A stretch of DNA of 64,000 nucleotides, taken from CADEDH01 sp965262175. Lineage in GTDB: Bacteria; Actinomycetota; Acidimicrobiia; Acidimicrobiales; SZUA-35. The stretch is from assembly GCA_965262175.1 (NCBI GenBank), contig CBDHES010000002.1:1798001-1862000 (forward strand), in the 5' to 3' direction. This document shows, one piece after another, positions 1 to 8,111 of the stretch. Numbering within the stretch: the first letter of the stretch is position 1; each line of letters begins with the position of its first letter. A program made the position numbers and the translations under genes. The notes under the pieces are model-generated. The model saw nothing but the letters and a program-made list of their open reading frames with translations. It ran no database searches and was not told the origin of the DNA.

Positions 1-1
1 C

Positions 2-265
2 AAGGAGCTCCGGCTGATCGGGGCGTTGGGTGTCGACGTCGCCGCCTACCGCAAGGCCCTCGACCTGCTGATCGCTGGCCGGTACCCGTTCGCCGACCTC
101 CCCCGCCAGACCGCCGGCTTCGACCAGCTCGAGGGCCTGATCCAGGTCCTGGCCGGCGATCGGCCCGGCATCCCACCGGTCCACGCCGTGTTCGCCCCGG
201 CCGATGCCGGACCGGGGCCGACGCCGCAACCCTCCGAGAGCCACGAGAGAGGAGGCCGCCCATGA
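2..265 (+). CDS. Zinc-type alcohol dehydrogenase family, C-terminal fragment
   Basis: This is the last 87 codons of a gene that begins before the window. The tail reads as the end of a medium-chain dehydrogenase/reductase: a KELRLIG strand, then helix residues around YRKALDLLIAGRYPF, then a segment containing GLIQVLAGDRPG. That segment is typical of the final helix and strand of Zn-dependent alcohol dehydrogenases. The remaining C-terminus is a Pro/Ser-rich extension. Its TGA overlaps the ATG of the next gene (ATGA), so the two are probably translated together. Substrate and metal ligands lie outside the window, and the family call rests only on this tail. Confidence 0.6.
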   Translation, partial: KELRLIGALGVDVAAYRKALDLLIAGRYPFADLPRQTAGFDQLEGLIQVLAGDRPGIPPVHAVFAPADAGPGPTPQPSESHERGGRP

Positions 266-705
266 GCGGTCCGACGTTCGAGACGTTCAACCAGGAGTGG
301 GCCGACAAGATCGTCGGCCGCGTCTCGAAGAAGGGCATCGACAGCTACCTCGGCCTCACCGTCACCGAAGTGACGGCCGGCCGCCTGGTGTGCGAGATGC
401 CGATCACCGACGAGCTGATCACGATGATGGGCAACCTCCACGGCGGGTGCCTGTCGGCGATGTGCGACCACGTCCTCGGGGTCGTCATGTACCCGGTCAT
501 GCCGCCCGGGTACTGGGCGGCCACCACCGAGTTCAAGATCAACCTCCTGGCCCCGGTGACCGGGGGGACCTGCGTCGCCACCGCCGAGATCGCCTCGATG
601 ACCAAGCGGTTGGCCGTCGTGCGTATCGAGGTCGAGAACGAAGGGCGCCTCGTCGCTCTCGCCCAGGGCACCTGCACCATCGTCGCCCCGAAGAAGACCG
701 CCTGA
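262..705 (+). CDS. PaaI-type hotdog-fold thioesterase
   Basis: This 147-residue protein has the length and pattern of the PaaI/YdiI hotdog thioesterases, which hydrolyse acyl- or aryl-CoA thioesters. The signature helix GNLHGGCLSAMCDHVLG (about residues 57-73) carries the HGG turn of the active site. The second half (TTEFKINLLAPV, then GTCTIV) supplies the long central strands. It overlaps the preceding dehydrogenase by 4 bp (ATGA), with AGAGAGGAGG upstream as a ribosome site. This suggests a shared role in acyl- or aryl-CoA metabolism. The substrate is not readable from the sequence. Confidence 0.88.
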   Translation: MSGPTFETFNQEWADKIVGRVSKKGIDSYLGLTVTEVTAGRLVCEMPITDELITMMGNLHGGCLSAMCDHVLGVVMYPVMPPGYWAATTEFKINLLAPVTGGTCVATAEIASMTKRLAVVRIEVENEGRLVALAQGTCTIVAPKKTA

Positions 706-711
706 CCGAAA

Positions 712-741
712 TTGCCACTCGGACCGGCACGAACCTAGGGT
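712..741 (+). promoter_or_regulatory. Promoter of the TetR-led catabolic operon (leaderless type)
   Basis: TTGCCA (712-717) and TAGGGT (736-741) form a -35/-10 pair with an 18-bp spacer. The -10 ends 6 nt before the ATG at 748, so the start of transcription should coincide with the start codon. No Shine-Dalgarno sequence is present. Confidence 0.65.
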
Positions 742-747
742 CCGGTC

Positions 748-1362
748 ATGACGCAGGTCGACGAGGCCGAGCGGGCGGTCGACGGCCGGGCCGCCCGGCG
801 GGAACGGAACATCAACGCCGTCCTCGACGTGGTCATCGAGCTGTTCACCGAGGGGGCGCTGTTCCCCACCGTCGAACAGGTGTCGACCCGATCGGGGGTC
901 TCGACACGCTCGATCTACCGCTACTTCGCCGACCCGACCGAGCTCCACGACGCCGCCATCAGGCGGAACCGGGAGCTGGCCGAACCGTTGGCCCACCTCC
1001 ACTCGATCGGTGAGGGCCCGCTCGTCGACCGGGTCGAAGCGTTCGTCGCCATGCGGCTCCGGCTCCACGACGGGTTCGCCGCCACCTACCGGGCGACCGT
1101 CCACAACGCGGCCGCCGCCCCCCGGGTCCGCGACCAGCTGGCCCGCAGCCGCGACGACCTCCAGCGCCAGTTCGAGCGGCAGTTCGCTCCGGAGCTGGGA
1201 CGTCACAAGGGTGCAGAGCGCGACGCCGTGCTGGCGGCCGGCGACGCGCTGACCCAACTCGACACGATCGACATCCTGCGCCGCCACCGCCAGCTCTCGG
1301 CCAGCGAGGCGGCCCACGCACTTCGTACCGGACTCTTGGCCATCCTGGGAGGAACCCGTTGA
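748..1362 (+). CDS. TetR-family transcriptional regulator
   Basis: This 204-residue protein has an N-terminal TetR DNA-binding domain (about residues 20-65). The recognition region reads VSTRSGVSTRSIYRYF, followed by an all-helical ligand-binding half. The start is the ATG placed 6 nt after a TAGGGT -10 box. Its stop overlaps the TTG start of the nitronate monooxygenase gene (TTGA), so it is the first gene of a coupled operon running to about 6990. It probably controls its own promoter and the catabolic genes behind it. The effector is unknown; a substrate of the downstream enzymes is a reasonable guess. Confidence 0.85.
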   Translation: MTQVDEAERAVDGRAARRERNINAVLDVVIELFTEGALFPTVEQVSTRSGVSTRSIYRYFADPTELHDAAIRRNRELAEPLAHLHSIGEGPLVDRVEAFVAMRLRLHDGFAATYRATVHNAAAAPRVRDQLARSRDDLQRQFERQFAPELGRHKGAERDAVLAAGDALTQLDTIDILRRHRQLSASEAAHALRTGLLAILGGTR

Positions 1363-2459
1363 GCCCATCACTCCACACCCCACTCTGCGACCGGTTGGGG
1401 ATCGACGTCCCCATCATCTCGGCCGGGATGGGCCCCATCGCCGGCCCCGAGCTGGTGGCGGCGGTCTCCAACGCCGGGGGCCTCGGCGTGCTCGGCTGCA
1501 CCTCGATGGCCCCCGAGTCGGTCCGGACGGTCATCCGCCAGACCCGGGAGCTGACCGATCGGCCCTTCGGCGTCGACCTGATCCTCCCGGCCCGGATCGA
1601 CCAGGGCGGCGCCTCGGTCAGCGACGTGGCGGCGATGATCCCGGCCGAGCACCGGGAGACGGCGGCCCGGATCGCCGCCGACCTCGGCGTCGAGGTGGGC
1701 GCCGCTCCCCCGTCGGGCGGTAACGCGCTGGGGACCGACGCCGAGGCGCAGGTCCAGGTGATCCTCGAGGAAGGGGTACCGGTGTTCGTCGGCGCCCTCG
1801 GCTCGCCCGGCTTCGTCGCCGACCGATTCCACGATGCCGGCGCCACGGTGATCTCGATCGTCGGGAGCACCAAGCAGGCGGTGGCGGTGGTCAAGGACGG
1901 GGCCGACGTGGTCATCGCCCAGGGCACCGAGGGCGGTGGCCACACCGGCCACGTGGGAACGATGGCCCTCCTCCCCCAGGTCCTCGACGCGGTCGACGTG
2001 CCGGTGGTGGCGGCCGGCGGTATCGCCGATGGGCGCGGCCTGGCCGCCAGCCTGCTGATGGGGTGCCAGGCGGTGTGGGTGGGGACACGGTTCCTGGCCA
2101 CCGACGAGGCCGGCATCGCCGGGTGGCAGAAGGCGGGGATCGTCGCCGCCGCCGACCAGTCGCCGATCATCAGTCGGGCCTACACCGGCAAGCGGTTCCG
2201 GATGCTGCCCAACGACTGGACCAGGGCCTGGGAGGAGGCCGACGTCGATCCCCTCCCGATGCCGCTCCAACCGGTCCTGGCCAACCTGACCCTCGGGGCG
2301 ATGGGCACCGACCGAGGCGGCCGGGAGGGTGTCTCGATGAACGGTGCCGGCAACATCGCCGGTCTGATCGACGAGGTGGTCCCGGCGGCCGACGTCGTGC
2401 ATCGTATGGCCGACGAGGCGGCCGACCTGCTGGGCGCCGCAGGAAGGTACCTCCGCTGA
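1359..2459 (+). CDS. Nitronate monooxygenase / 2-nitropropane dioxygenase family flavoenzyme
   Basis: The 366-residue product is an FMN-dependent TIM barrel of the NMO/NPD family, which oxidises alkyl nitronates; some relatives are enoyl reductases. Visible marks are the N-terminal GMGPIAGPELVAAVSNAGG segment, the active-site stretch ADVVIAQGTEGGGHTG with its histidine, and the phosphate-binding VVAAGGIADGRG loop followed by GTRFLATDEA. The start is TTG, overlapping the TetR stop and preceded by GGGAGGAA. Its own stop overlaps the ATG of the next gene (TGATG). Which substrate it uses in this operon is unknown. Confidence 0.85.
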   Translation: MSPSLHTPLCDRLGIDVPIISAGMGPIAGPELVAAVSNAGGLGVLGCTSMAPESVRTVIRQTRELTDRPFGVDLILPARIDQGGASVSDVAAMIPAEHRETAARIAADLGVEVGAAPPSGGNALGTDAEAQVQVILEEGVPVFVGALGSPGFVADRFHDAGATVISIVGSTKQAVAVVKDGADVVIAQGTEGGGHTGHVGTMALLPQVLDAVDVPVVAAGGIADGRGLAASLLMGCQAVWVGTRFLATDEAGIAGWQKAGIVAAADQSPIISRAYTGKRFRMLPNDWTRAWEEADVDPLPMPLQPVLANLTLGAMGTDRGGREGVSMNGAGNIAGLIDEVVPAADVVHRMADEAADLLGAAGRYLR

Positions 2460-3292
2460 TGGACATCGTGCTCACCGGGACCGGCTCCCCCCTCCCCGAT
2501 CCGAACCGGGCCGGCCCGTCGACCCTGGTCAAGGCGGGCGACACCCACATCCTGATCGACGCCGGCCGCGGCACGGTCATGCGCATGGCCGGGGCCCGGT
2601 CGCTGCCGGCCCTGCTCTCCGGCGTGCTGATCACCCACCTCCACAGCGATCACGTCTGCGCCCTCAACGACGTCATCACCACCCACTGGGTGATGAGCCA
2701 AGGGAACGCCACACTGTCGATCTACGGCCCGCCCGGGATCGCCCAGTTCGTCGAGCGGCAGCTCGGTGCCCTCGAGGCCGATATCGACTACCGGATCACC
2801 CACCACGAGGAGCTCACCGAGGGGCCCCGGGTGGCGGTCACCGAACTGGAGCCGGGCGACACCTTCGAGGTCGGCTCGGGCGACGGCGCGGTGTCGATCG
2901 TCGCCGCCGCCACCGAGCACGCACCGGTCAAGCCGACGATCGGGTACCGGTTGAGCCACGGTGGCTCGGTGGCGGCCATCGTCGGCGACACGATCCCCTG
3001 CGACGGGGTCGACGAGCTGGCCGCCGGGGCCGACGCCTACGTCCAGACCGTGATCCGTCCCGACCTCGTCAAGCAGGTCCCCAGCGAGATGTTCCAGGAC
3101 ATCCTCGACTACCACTCCAGCGTCGCCGACGCCGCCCAGACCGCAGCTCGGGCCGGGGTGGCCCGCCTCGTGCTGACCCACCTCGTGCCGGCCCCGACCG
3201 CCGAGCAGTACCCGGAGTGGGTGGCCCTGGCCGCCGCCCACTTCGACGGCGACATCGTCATCGGCGACGACCTGACCACGATCACGATCTGA
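2459..3292 (+). CDS. Metallo-beta-lactamase-fold hydrolase (RNase Z / AtsA-like)
   Basis: This 277-residue protein carries the metal-binding HLHSDH motif (H60, H62, D64, H65). It also has GDT near residue 178 and a late SSVADAAQTA...LVLTHLVP segment with the final metal histidine. The layout matches the RNase Z/arylsulfatase-like MBL group. The chosen ATG overlaps the upstream stop as TGATG; a longer reading frame exists upstream but runs inside the monooxygenase gene. Lying between a monooxygenase and a sulfatase, it is more likely an esterase or sulfatase-type hydrolase than a tRNA nuclease. That preference is inference from context. Confidence 0.82.
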   Translation: MDIVLTGTGSPLPDPNRAGPSTLVKAGDTHILIDAGRGTVMRMAGARSLPALLSGVLITHLHSDHVCALNDVITTHWVMSQGNATLSIYGPPGIAQFVERQLGALEADIDYRITHHEELTEGPRVAVTELEPGDTFEVGSGDGAVSIVAAATEHAPVKPTIGYRLSHGGSVAAIVGDTIPCDGVDELAAGADAYVQTVIRPDLVKQVPSEMFQDILDYHSSVADAAQTAARAGVARLVLTHLVPAPTAEQYPEWVALAAAHFDGDIVIGDDLTTITI

Positions 3293-3303
3293 CGGAGGCA
3301 CCC

Positions 3304-5586
3304 ATGCCCGAGACCATCCCGGTACCCGGCTTCGACGGCCGCATCGGCCGGACCCTGGCCGACTCCGAGCCCTCGTACGAGGTCGCACCCCACCCCGGCG
3401 AGGACGCCCCGAACGTCGTGATCGTCCTCCTCGACGACACCGGCTTCGCCCAGTTCGGGTGCTTCGGGTCCGACATCGACACCCCCAACGTCGACGCCCT
3501 GGCGGCCAACGGCCTCCAGTTCACCAACTTCCACGTCACCCCGCTGTGCTCCCCGACCCGGGCCTCGCTCCTCACCGGTCGATCCCAGCACACCGTCGGC
3601 ATGCGATCGGTGTCGAACCACAACACCGGCTTCCCCAACCAGCGGGGCCACATCTCCAACCACGCGGCGACGATCGCCGAGGTGCTGGGGGCCGAGGGGT
3701 ACGCCACGTTCTGCGCCGGCAAGTGGCACCTGGCCCCCACCGAGGACATCTCGGCCGCCGGCCCGTTCGACCAATGGCCCCTCGGACGGGGGTTCAACCG
3801 GTTCTACGGCTTCCTCGAAGGGGAGACCGACCAGTTCCATCCCGAGCTGGTGATCGACAACCACCACACCGACCCGCCGGCCGGTCCCGACGACGGCTAC
3901 CACCTCAGCGAAGACCTGGTCGACCAGCTCCTGCGGATGATCAACGACTCGAAGGGGATCCGGCCCGACCGGCCGTTCCTCGCCTACCTAGCCTTCGGGG
4001 CGACCCACGCCCCCCACCAGGCCCCACCCGAGTACCTGGCCAAGTACCGGGGCCGCTACGACGATGGGTGGGACGTGGCCCGGCAGCGGTGGTACGAGCG
4101 GCAGCTCGAGCTGGGGGTCATCCCGCCCGGGACCCGTCTCGCCCCGCGCAACCCCGGCGTCGACCCGTGGGACGAGCTTCCCGACAACCAGCGCCGTCTG
4201 GCGGCCCGGCTCCAGGAGGCGTTCGCTGCGTTCCTCGACCATACCGACGACCAGATCGGCCGCCTGGCCACCGGCCTGGCCGAGCTCGGCCAGCTCGACA
4301 ACACGATCTTCGTCGTCCTGGCCGACAACGGGGCGTCCCAGGAGGGCGGGCCGTTCGGCGTCATGCACGAGATGAAGTACTTCAACGGGGTGGTCGAGGC
4401 CCCCGACGAGGCCGTCGAGCGGCTCGACGACATCGGCGGCCCCCACAGCCACACCAACTACCCCTGGGGCTGGGCCCAGTGCGGCAACTCCCCCTTCCGG
4501 TGGTACAAGCAGAACACCCACGAGGGTGGGGTCCACGTGCCCCTCGTCGTCCACTGGCCGGCCGGGATCGACGCCACCCAGCGGGGCACGCTCCGCCCCC
4601 AGTTCGTGAACGTGTCCGACATCGTCCCGACGATCTACGAGTTGCTCGGCGTCACCCCGCCAGCGGTCCTCAATGGTCGAGACCAGCTCCCGGTCACCGG
4701 CCACTCGTTCGTCCCGCTCCTGGCCGACGCCGACGCCCCGGCCACGAACCGGCTCCAGTACTTCGAGCAGTTCGGGTCCCGGGCCCTCGTCGTCGAGCAG
4801 GACGGGCGGTGGTGGAAGGCGGTGGCCAAGCACAACCAGGGCGATGCGTTCGACGACGACCGGTGGGAGCTCTACGACCTGTCGGCCGACCTCTCCGAGT
4901 GCGACGACCTGGCCCCGACCCACCCCGAGAAGCTGGCCGAACTGATCGAGCTGTGGTTCGCCGAGGCCGAGCGCCACGGCGTCCTCCCCCTCGACGACCG
5001 GACGATCGAGCTGTTCGCCTCCCGGCGGGACGATCGCTCACCCCACCCGACCAGCCGCCGCTACCGGTACCGGCCCCCGATGACGCCGATCCCGGTCCAG
5101 GCCGCCCCCAGCCCCGGGGGCCGAGGGTGGGATCTGACGGCCCGGGTGACACGGGCGGCCGGCGACCAGGGCGTGGTGTGGGCGACCGGCAGCGCCAGCG
5201 CCGGCCTCTCGGTGTTCGTCCAGGACGACCGGCTCGTCGTCGACTACAACGCCTTCGACGACCACACGATCGTCGCCTCGACCGTGGAGGTCCCCACCGG
5301 GGACAGCACGCTCGGCGTCCGCCTCACCCGGACCGGAAGCCGGACCGGCACCGTGGCGCTGACGATCGACGGCGAACCCTGCGGCACGGCCGAGCTGGGG
5401 TTCATGATGCGGATGATCAGCTCGCTGGGGGCCAGCCTCGGTTACGACCACGGCTCGCCGGTCTCCGGTCGCTATCAGGGCGCCTACCCCTTCACCGGCA
5501 CCCTGCACGACGTCGAGATCGTGCTCGCCGGTCGGAGCCGATCCGACACCGCGACGACGGCCCGAGCCGAGATGTCCCGCCAATGA
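3304..5586 (+). CDS. Formylglycine-dependent sulfatase (arylsulfatase family)
   Basis: This 760-residue alkaline-phosphatase-fold sulfatase has metal-binding aspartates at 44-45 (VLLDDTG). The sulfatase signature CSPTR occupies residues 82-86 and is followed by ASLLTGR; C82 would be converted to formylglycine by a maturase not seen here. KWHL and the VLADNGASQEGG segment supply further active-site residues. About 120 residues beyond the core form a beta-rich C-terminal domain. No signal peptide is evident, so it is probably cytoplasmic. The start ATG has GGAGG 6 bp upstream. It should release sulfate from an organic sulfate ester for use by the following enzymes. Confidence 0.9.
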   Translation: MPETIPVPGFDGRIGRTLADSEPSYEVAPHPGEDAPNVVIVLLDDTGFAQFGCFGSDIDTPNVDALAANGLQFTNFHVTPLCSPTRASLLTGRSQHTVGMRSVSNHNTGFPNQRGHISNHAATIAEVLGAEGYATFCAGKWHLAPTEDISAAGPFDQWPLGRGFNRFYGFLEGETDQFHPELVIDNHHTDPPAGPDDGYHLSEDLVDQLLRMINDSKGIRPDRPFLAYLAFGATHAPHQAPPEYLAKYRGRYDDGWDVARQRWYERQLELGVIPPGTRLAPRNPGVDPWDELPDNQRRLAARLQEAFAAFLDHTDDQIGRLATGLAELGQLDNTIFVVLADNGASQEGGPFGVMHEMKYFNGVVEAPDEAVERLDDIGGPHSHTNYPWGWAQCGNSPFRWYKQNTHEGGVHVPLVVHWPAGIDATQRGTLRPQFVNVSDIVPTIYELLGVTPPAVLNGRDQLPVTGHSFVPLLADADAPATNRLQYFEQFGSRALVVEQDGRWWKAVAKHNQGDAFDDDRWELYDLSADLSECDDLAPTHPEKLAELIELWFAEAERHGVLPLDDRTIELFASRRDDRSPHPTSRRYRYRPPMTPIPVQAAPSPGGRGWDLTARVTRAAGDQGVVWATGSASAGLSVFVQDDRLVVDYNAFDDHTIVASTVEVPTGDSTLGVRLTRTGSRTGTVALTIDGEPCGTAELGFMMRMISSLGASLGYDHGSPVSGRYQGAYPFTGTLHDVEIVLAGRSRSDTATTARAEMSRQ

Positions 5587-5618
5587 CCGACGTCGCCCAC
5601 CCCCGAAAGGACCGCTGA
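5583..5618 (+). CDS. 11-codon bridging mini-ORF (possible translational coupler)
   Basis: A reading frame of 11 residues (MTDVAHPRKDR) starts at an ATG overlapping the sulfatase stop (ATGA). It ends at a TGA overlapping the ATG of the dehalogenase (TGATG). The likely ribosome site of the dehalogenase, GAAAGGA, lies inside it. Such a mini-ORF could carry ribosomes from one large gene to the next. It may also be chance, since short frames are common; no function for the peptide is implied. Confidence 0.3.
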   Translation: MTDVAHPRKDR

Positions 5619-6538
5619 TGCAGACCGTCCGCACCCCCGATGACCGGTTCGCCGGACTCCCCGGCTATCCGTTCGAGCCCCACTACGCCGAGATCGACGA
5701 CGACGAAGGCGGCACCCTCCGGGTCCACTACCTCGACGAGGGCGGCAGCGACGACGGAGCGACGATCCTGTTGCTCCACGGGGAGCCGTCGTGGAGCTAC
5801 CTGTACCGCCACATGATCCCGCCCCTGGTGGCCGCCGGGCACCGGGTGGTGGTGCCCGATCAGGTCGGGTTCGGGCGATCCGACAAGCCGACCGAGACCA
5901 GCGACTACACCTACGCCCGCCACGTGGGCTGGATGTCGAGCCTGGTGTTCGACGAGCTCGACCTGTCGGACATCACCTTCTTCGGCCAGGACTGGGGCGG
6001 CCTCATCGGCCTTCGGCTCGTCGCCGCCCGACCGGAGCGCTTCGCCCGTCTGGTGGTCGCCAACACTGGCCTCCCCGACGGCTCCCGACCACCATCGGAG
6101 GCGTTCCTCCGATGGCAGACGTTCTCCCAGACCTCCGAGGTGTTCCCCATCGGCGACATCATCAACGGCGGCACGACGACCGACCTGGCGCCCGAGGTGA
6201 TCGCCGCCTACGACGCCCCGTTCCCCGACGACACCTCCAAGGCGGGGGCCCGGATCTGGCCCAGCCTCGTCCCCACGTCGCCCGACGATCCGGCCGCTCC
6301 GGCCAACCGGGAGGCGTGGGCCGTGCTCGAGCGGTTCACCAACCCCGTGCTGTGCTGCTTCAGCGACCAGGACCCGGTCACCGCCGGCGGCGAGGCCGTC
6401 TTCCAGGCCCGGGTCCCCGGAGCCGAGGGCCAAGCCCACACCACGATCGTCGGCGGCGGCCACTTCCTCCAGGAGGACCGGGGCCCGGAGCTGGCCGACG
6501 TGCTGATCGACTTCATCGCCCGAACCTCGGCCGGCTGA
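5618..6538 (+). CDS. Haloalkane dehalogenase (alpha/beta hydrolase)
   Basis: The 306-residue protein has haloalkane dehalogenase signatures. HGEPSWSYLYR (54-64) includes the halide-stabilising region. The nucleophile elbow GQDWGG has D125 followed at once by W126, the halide-binding tryptophan. The likely acid D252 (SDQDPVT) and base H282 (GGGHF) complete a triad. This arrangement resembles the DhlA-type subfamily and the enzyme should cleave carbon-halogen bonds to alcohols with release of halide. It sits in a coupled operon with a sulfatase and a monooxygenase, suggesting breakdown of halogenated or sulfated natural compounds. The real substrate is unknown; other hydrolases of this superfamily share part of the pattern. 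Confidence 0.88.
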   Translation: MQTVRTPDDRFAGLPGYPFEPHYAEIDDDEGGTLRVHYLDEGGSDDGATILLLHGEPSWSYLYRHMIPPLVAAGHRVVVPDQVGFGRSDKPTETSDYTYARHVGWMSSLVFDELDLSDITFFGQDWGGLIGLRLVAARPERFARLVVANTGLPDGSRPPSEAFLRWQTFSQTSEVFPIGDIINGGTTTDLAPEVIAAYDAPFPDDTSKAGARIWPSLVPTSPDDPAAPANREAWAVLERFTNPVLCCFSDQDPVTAGGEAVFQARVPGAEGQAHTTIVGGGHFLQEDRGPELADVLIDFIARTSAG

Positions 6539-6573
6539 GCCGTCGCCGTTCCCAACCCAGAGGAGAGATCGCT

Positions 6574-6990
6574 GTGGAAGTCATCAACGAGGTGATGCCG
6601 TCCGACCCCGACCAGATCACCGAGATGCTGGCCCCGGGGCCCGACGGCCCGATCTTCATGGTCAACCTGCTGTCGTTCAAGGACCGGGCCGAGTACGACG
6701 ACGGCCGAGCCACCGATCTCACGGGCCGGGAGGCCTACCAGATCTACGGCCGGGGCGTTACCGAGCTGCTGGCCGGGTACGGCGGCGAGGTCGTCTTCGT
6801 CGGCGACGTCACGTTCCTCACCCTCGGCCAGGTCGAGGAGCTGTGGGACGAGGTGGCGATCGCCAGGTACCCCAACCGGGCCGCCCTGGTCGCCATGACC
6901 AGCTCCGATGAGTGGCGGGCGCTGGCCGTTCACCGGACCGCCGGCCTGGCCGGCCAGCTCAACATCGAGACCGTCGCCCCCCAGGGCTGA
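6574..6990 (+). CDS. DUF1330-like dimeric alpha-beta barrel protein
   Basis: This small protein of 138 residues begins with GTG, preceded by AGAGGAGAG. It has the ferredoxin-like pattern of DUF1330: a first strand GPIFMVNLLSFKD, a helix rich in YGRGVTELL, a strand EVVFVGDV, and the motif ARYPNRAALVAMTSSDEW near the end. Members are small cytoplasmic proteins of unknown or accessory enzymatic role. It closes the coupled TetR-led operon and may act on a product of the dehalogenase or sulfatase. No catalytic residues can be assigned. Confidence 0.75.
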   Translation: MEVINEVMPSDPDQITEMLAPGPDGPIFMVNLLSFKDRAEYDDGRATDLTGREAYQIYGRGVTELLAGYGGEVVFVGDVTFLTLGQVEELWDEVAIARYPNRAALVAMTSSDEWRALAVHRTAGLAGQLNIETVAPQG

Positions 6991-7067
6991 GGCCCGACGG
7001 GGAGCGATCGGGCTGCGCTTCAACGCCGGTTGGTCATCCCGCCCTGGCGGCGTCGGTCGGCGGTCCG

Positions 7068-7073
7068 TAGGCT
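7068..7073 (+). promoter_or_regulatory. -10 box TAGGCT of the PhyH gene
   Basis: TAGGCT ends 6 nt before the GTG start at 7080, the leaderless spacing seen repeatedly in this window. No -35 is convincing. Confidence 0.6.
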
Positions 7074-7079
7074 CCTGGC

Positions 7080-8045
7080 GTGGTCCCGTTCACCGACGAG
7101 CACGTCAAGCGCTGGCGCGACGAGGGGTGGGTGCTGGTCCCCGAGTTGGTGCCGGCGGCCGACATCGACGCCGCCCTCGACGACCTGTGGCTGCTGTTCC
7201 CCCGGCCCGAGGAGTTCCACGACGGCGATGGCGAGGAGCGGCGGGACGCCTTCCTCGGGGGAACCGATCCCCGGAACCTGTTCTCCCGCGATGGGGTGCC
7301 AGCCGATGGGCCGGCATTCCGGCCCGATCAGTTCCTCGGTCGCTCGTTGTTTCCGTTCCCGGGATCAAACCGGCTCAACCGGTTGGCCGTCCACCATCGT
7401 CTCCTCGACTTCGCCGAAGCCACGCTCGACAGCGATGACCTCCGCATCTACCAGATGGGCCTCTGGGCCAAGTACACCGGGGTGACCAACTACGCCCAGC
7501 CACTCCACCAGGATCACAACCACTCGGTCGTCCCACCCCGGATGGAGCCGGGTTGGTGGCACCTGGAGGGCTTCCTCTACCTGTCGGACGTCGACGAGGA
7601 CGTCGCCCCGACCCGCCTGGTCGACCGATCGGCCAGCGGCGGGCGGCAGGCGATCGCCCCGCTCGGCCCAGACGACGCCCCCGACCTGTACGAGGCGGAG
7701 CGGTCGGCGGCCGGGCCCCGGGGCTCGTTCCTCGCCTACCGGCCCGACGTGTGGCACCGGGGCGTCGACCTGACCCGCCCGGGCGGCTCCCGGTTCCTGT
7801 TCGGGCTGAGCTTCAAGCTCGGCCAGCAGGATTGGGTCGGCTACGAGAACGTGCAGGCCCGGTCGACCAGCGGTCGCTTCACCCGGTTCGTCGAGTCGTG
7901 CACGCCCCGGGAGTTGGCCCTGTTCGGTGTCCCCGGCCCCGGCCACCCCTACTGGACCGCAGGCACCCTGGCCGCCATGGCCGACCGCTACCCGGGCCTC
8001 GATCTGACACCGTGGCGACGAGCCGTGACCGGGACGGGCGCCTGA
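7080..8045 (+). CDS. Phytanoyl-CoA dioxygenase (PhyH) family protein
   Basis: A 321-residue Fe(II)/2-oxoglutarate oxygenase of the PhyH family. The iron-binding HxD is at H143/D145 (PLHQDHNH) and the distal histidine is probably H226 (VWHRGVD). These are set in a jelly-roll fold preceded by DEGWVLVPELVP, the usual family opening. The start is GTG, 6 nt after TAGGCT, so transcription is probably separate from the upstream operon. It would hydroxylate a small substrate or acyl chain; nothing in the sequence defines which one. Confidence 0.85.
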   Translation: MVPFTDEHVKRWRDEGWVLVPELVPAADIDAALDDLWLLFPRPEEFHDGDGEERRDAFLGGTDPRNLFSRDGVPADGPAFRPDQFLGRSLFPFPGSNRLNRLAVHHRLLDFAEATLDSDDLRIYQMGLWAKYTGVTNYAQPLHQDHNHSVVPPRMEPGWWHLEGFLYLSDVDEDVAPTRLVDRSASGGRQAIAPLGPDDAPDLYEAERSAAGPRGSFLAYRPDVWHRGVDLTRPGGSRFLFGLSFKLGQQDWVGYENVQARSTSGRFTRFVESCTPRELALFGVPGPGHPYWTAGTLAAMADRYPGLDLTPWRRAVTGTGA

Positions 8046-8047
8046 CC

Positions 8048-8078
8048 GGGACCGCGGTCTGGCGGGGACCGCGGTCTG
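8048..8078. repeat. Two tandem palindromic units between convergent genes
   Basis: The 14-mer GGGACCGCGGTCTG occurs at 8048-8061 and 8065-8078, a 17-bp period. Each copy contains the perfect palindrome GACCGCGGTC. It lies in the 66-bp gap between the convergent PhyH and kinase genes, so it may form transcript-end hairpins. No T-run follows. Confidence 0.5.
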
Positions 8079-8111
8079 ACGGGGACGGAGTGCCGGGTCG
8101 AGCGCCGGCCG

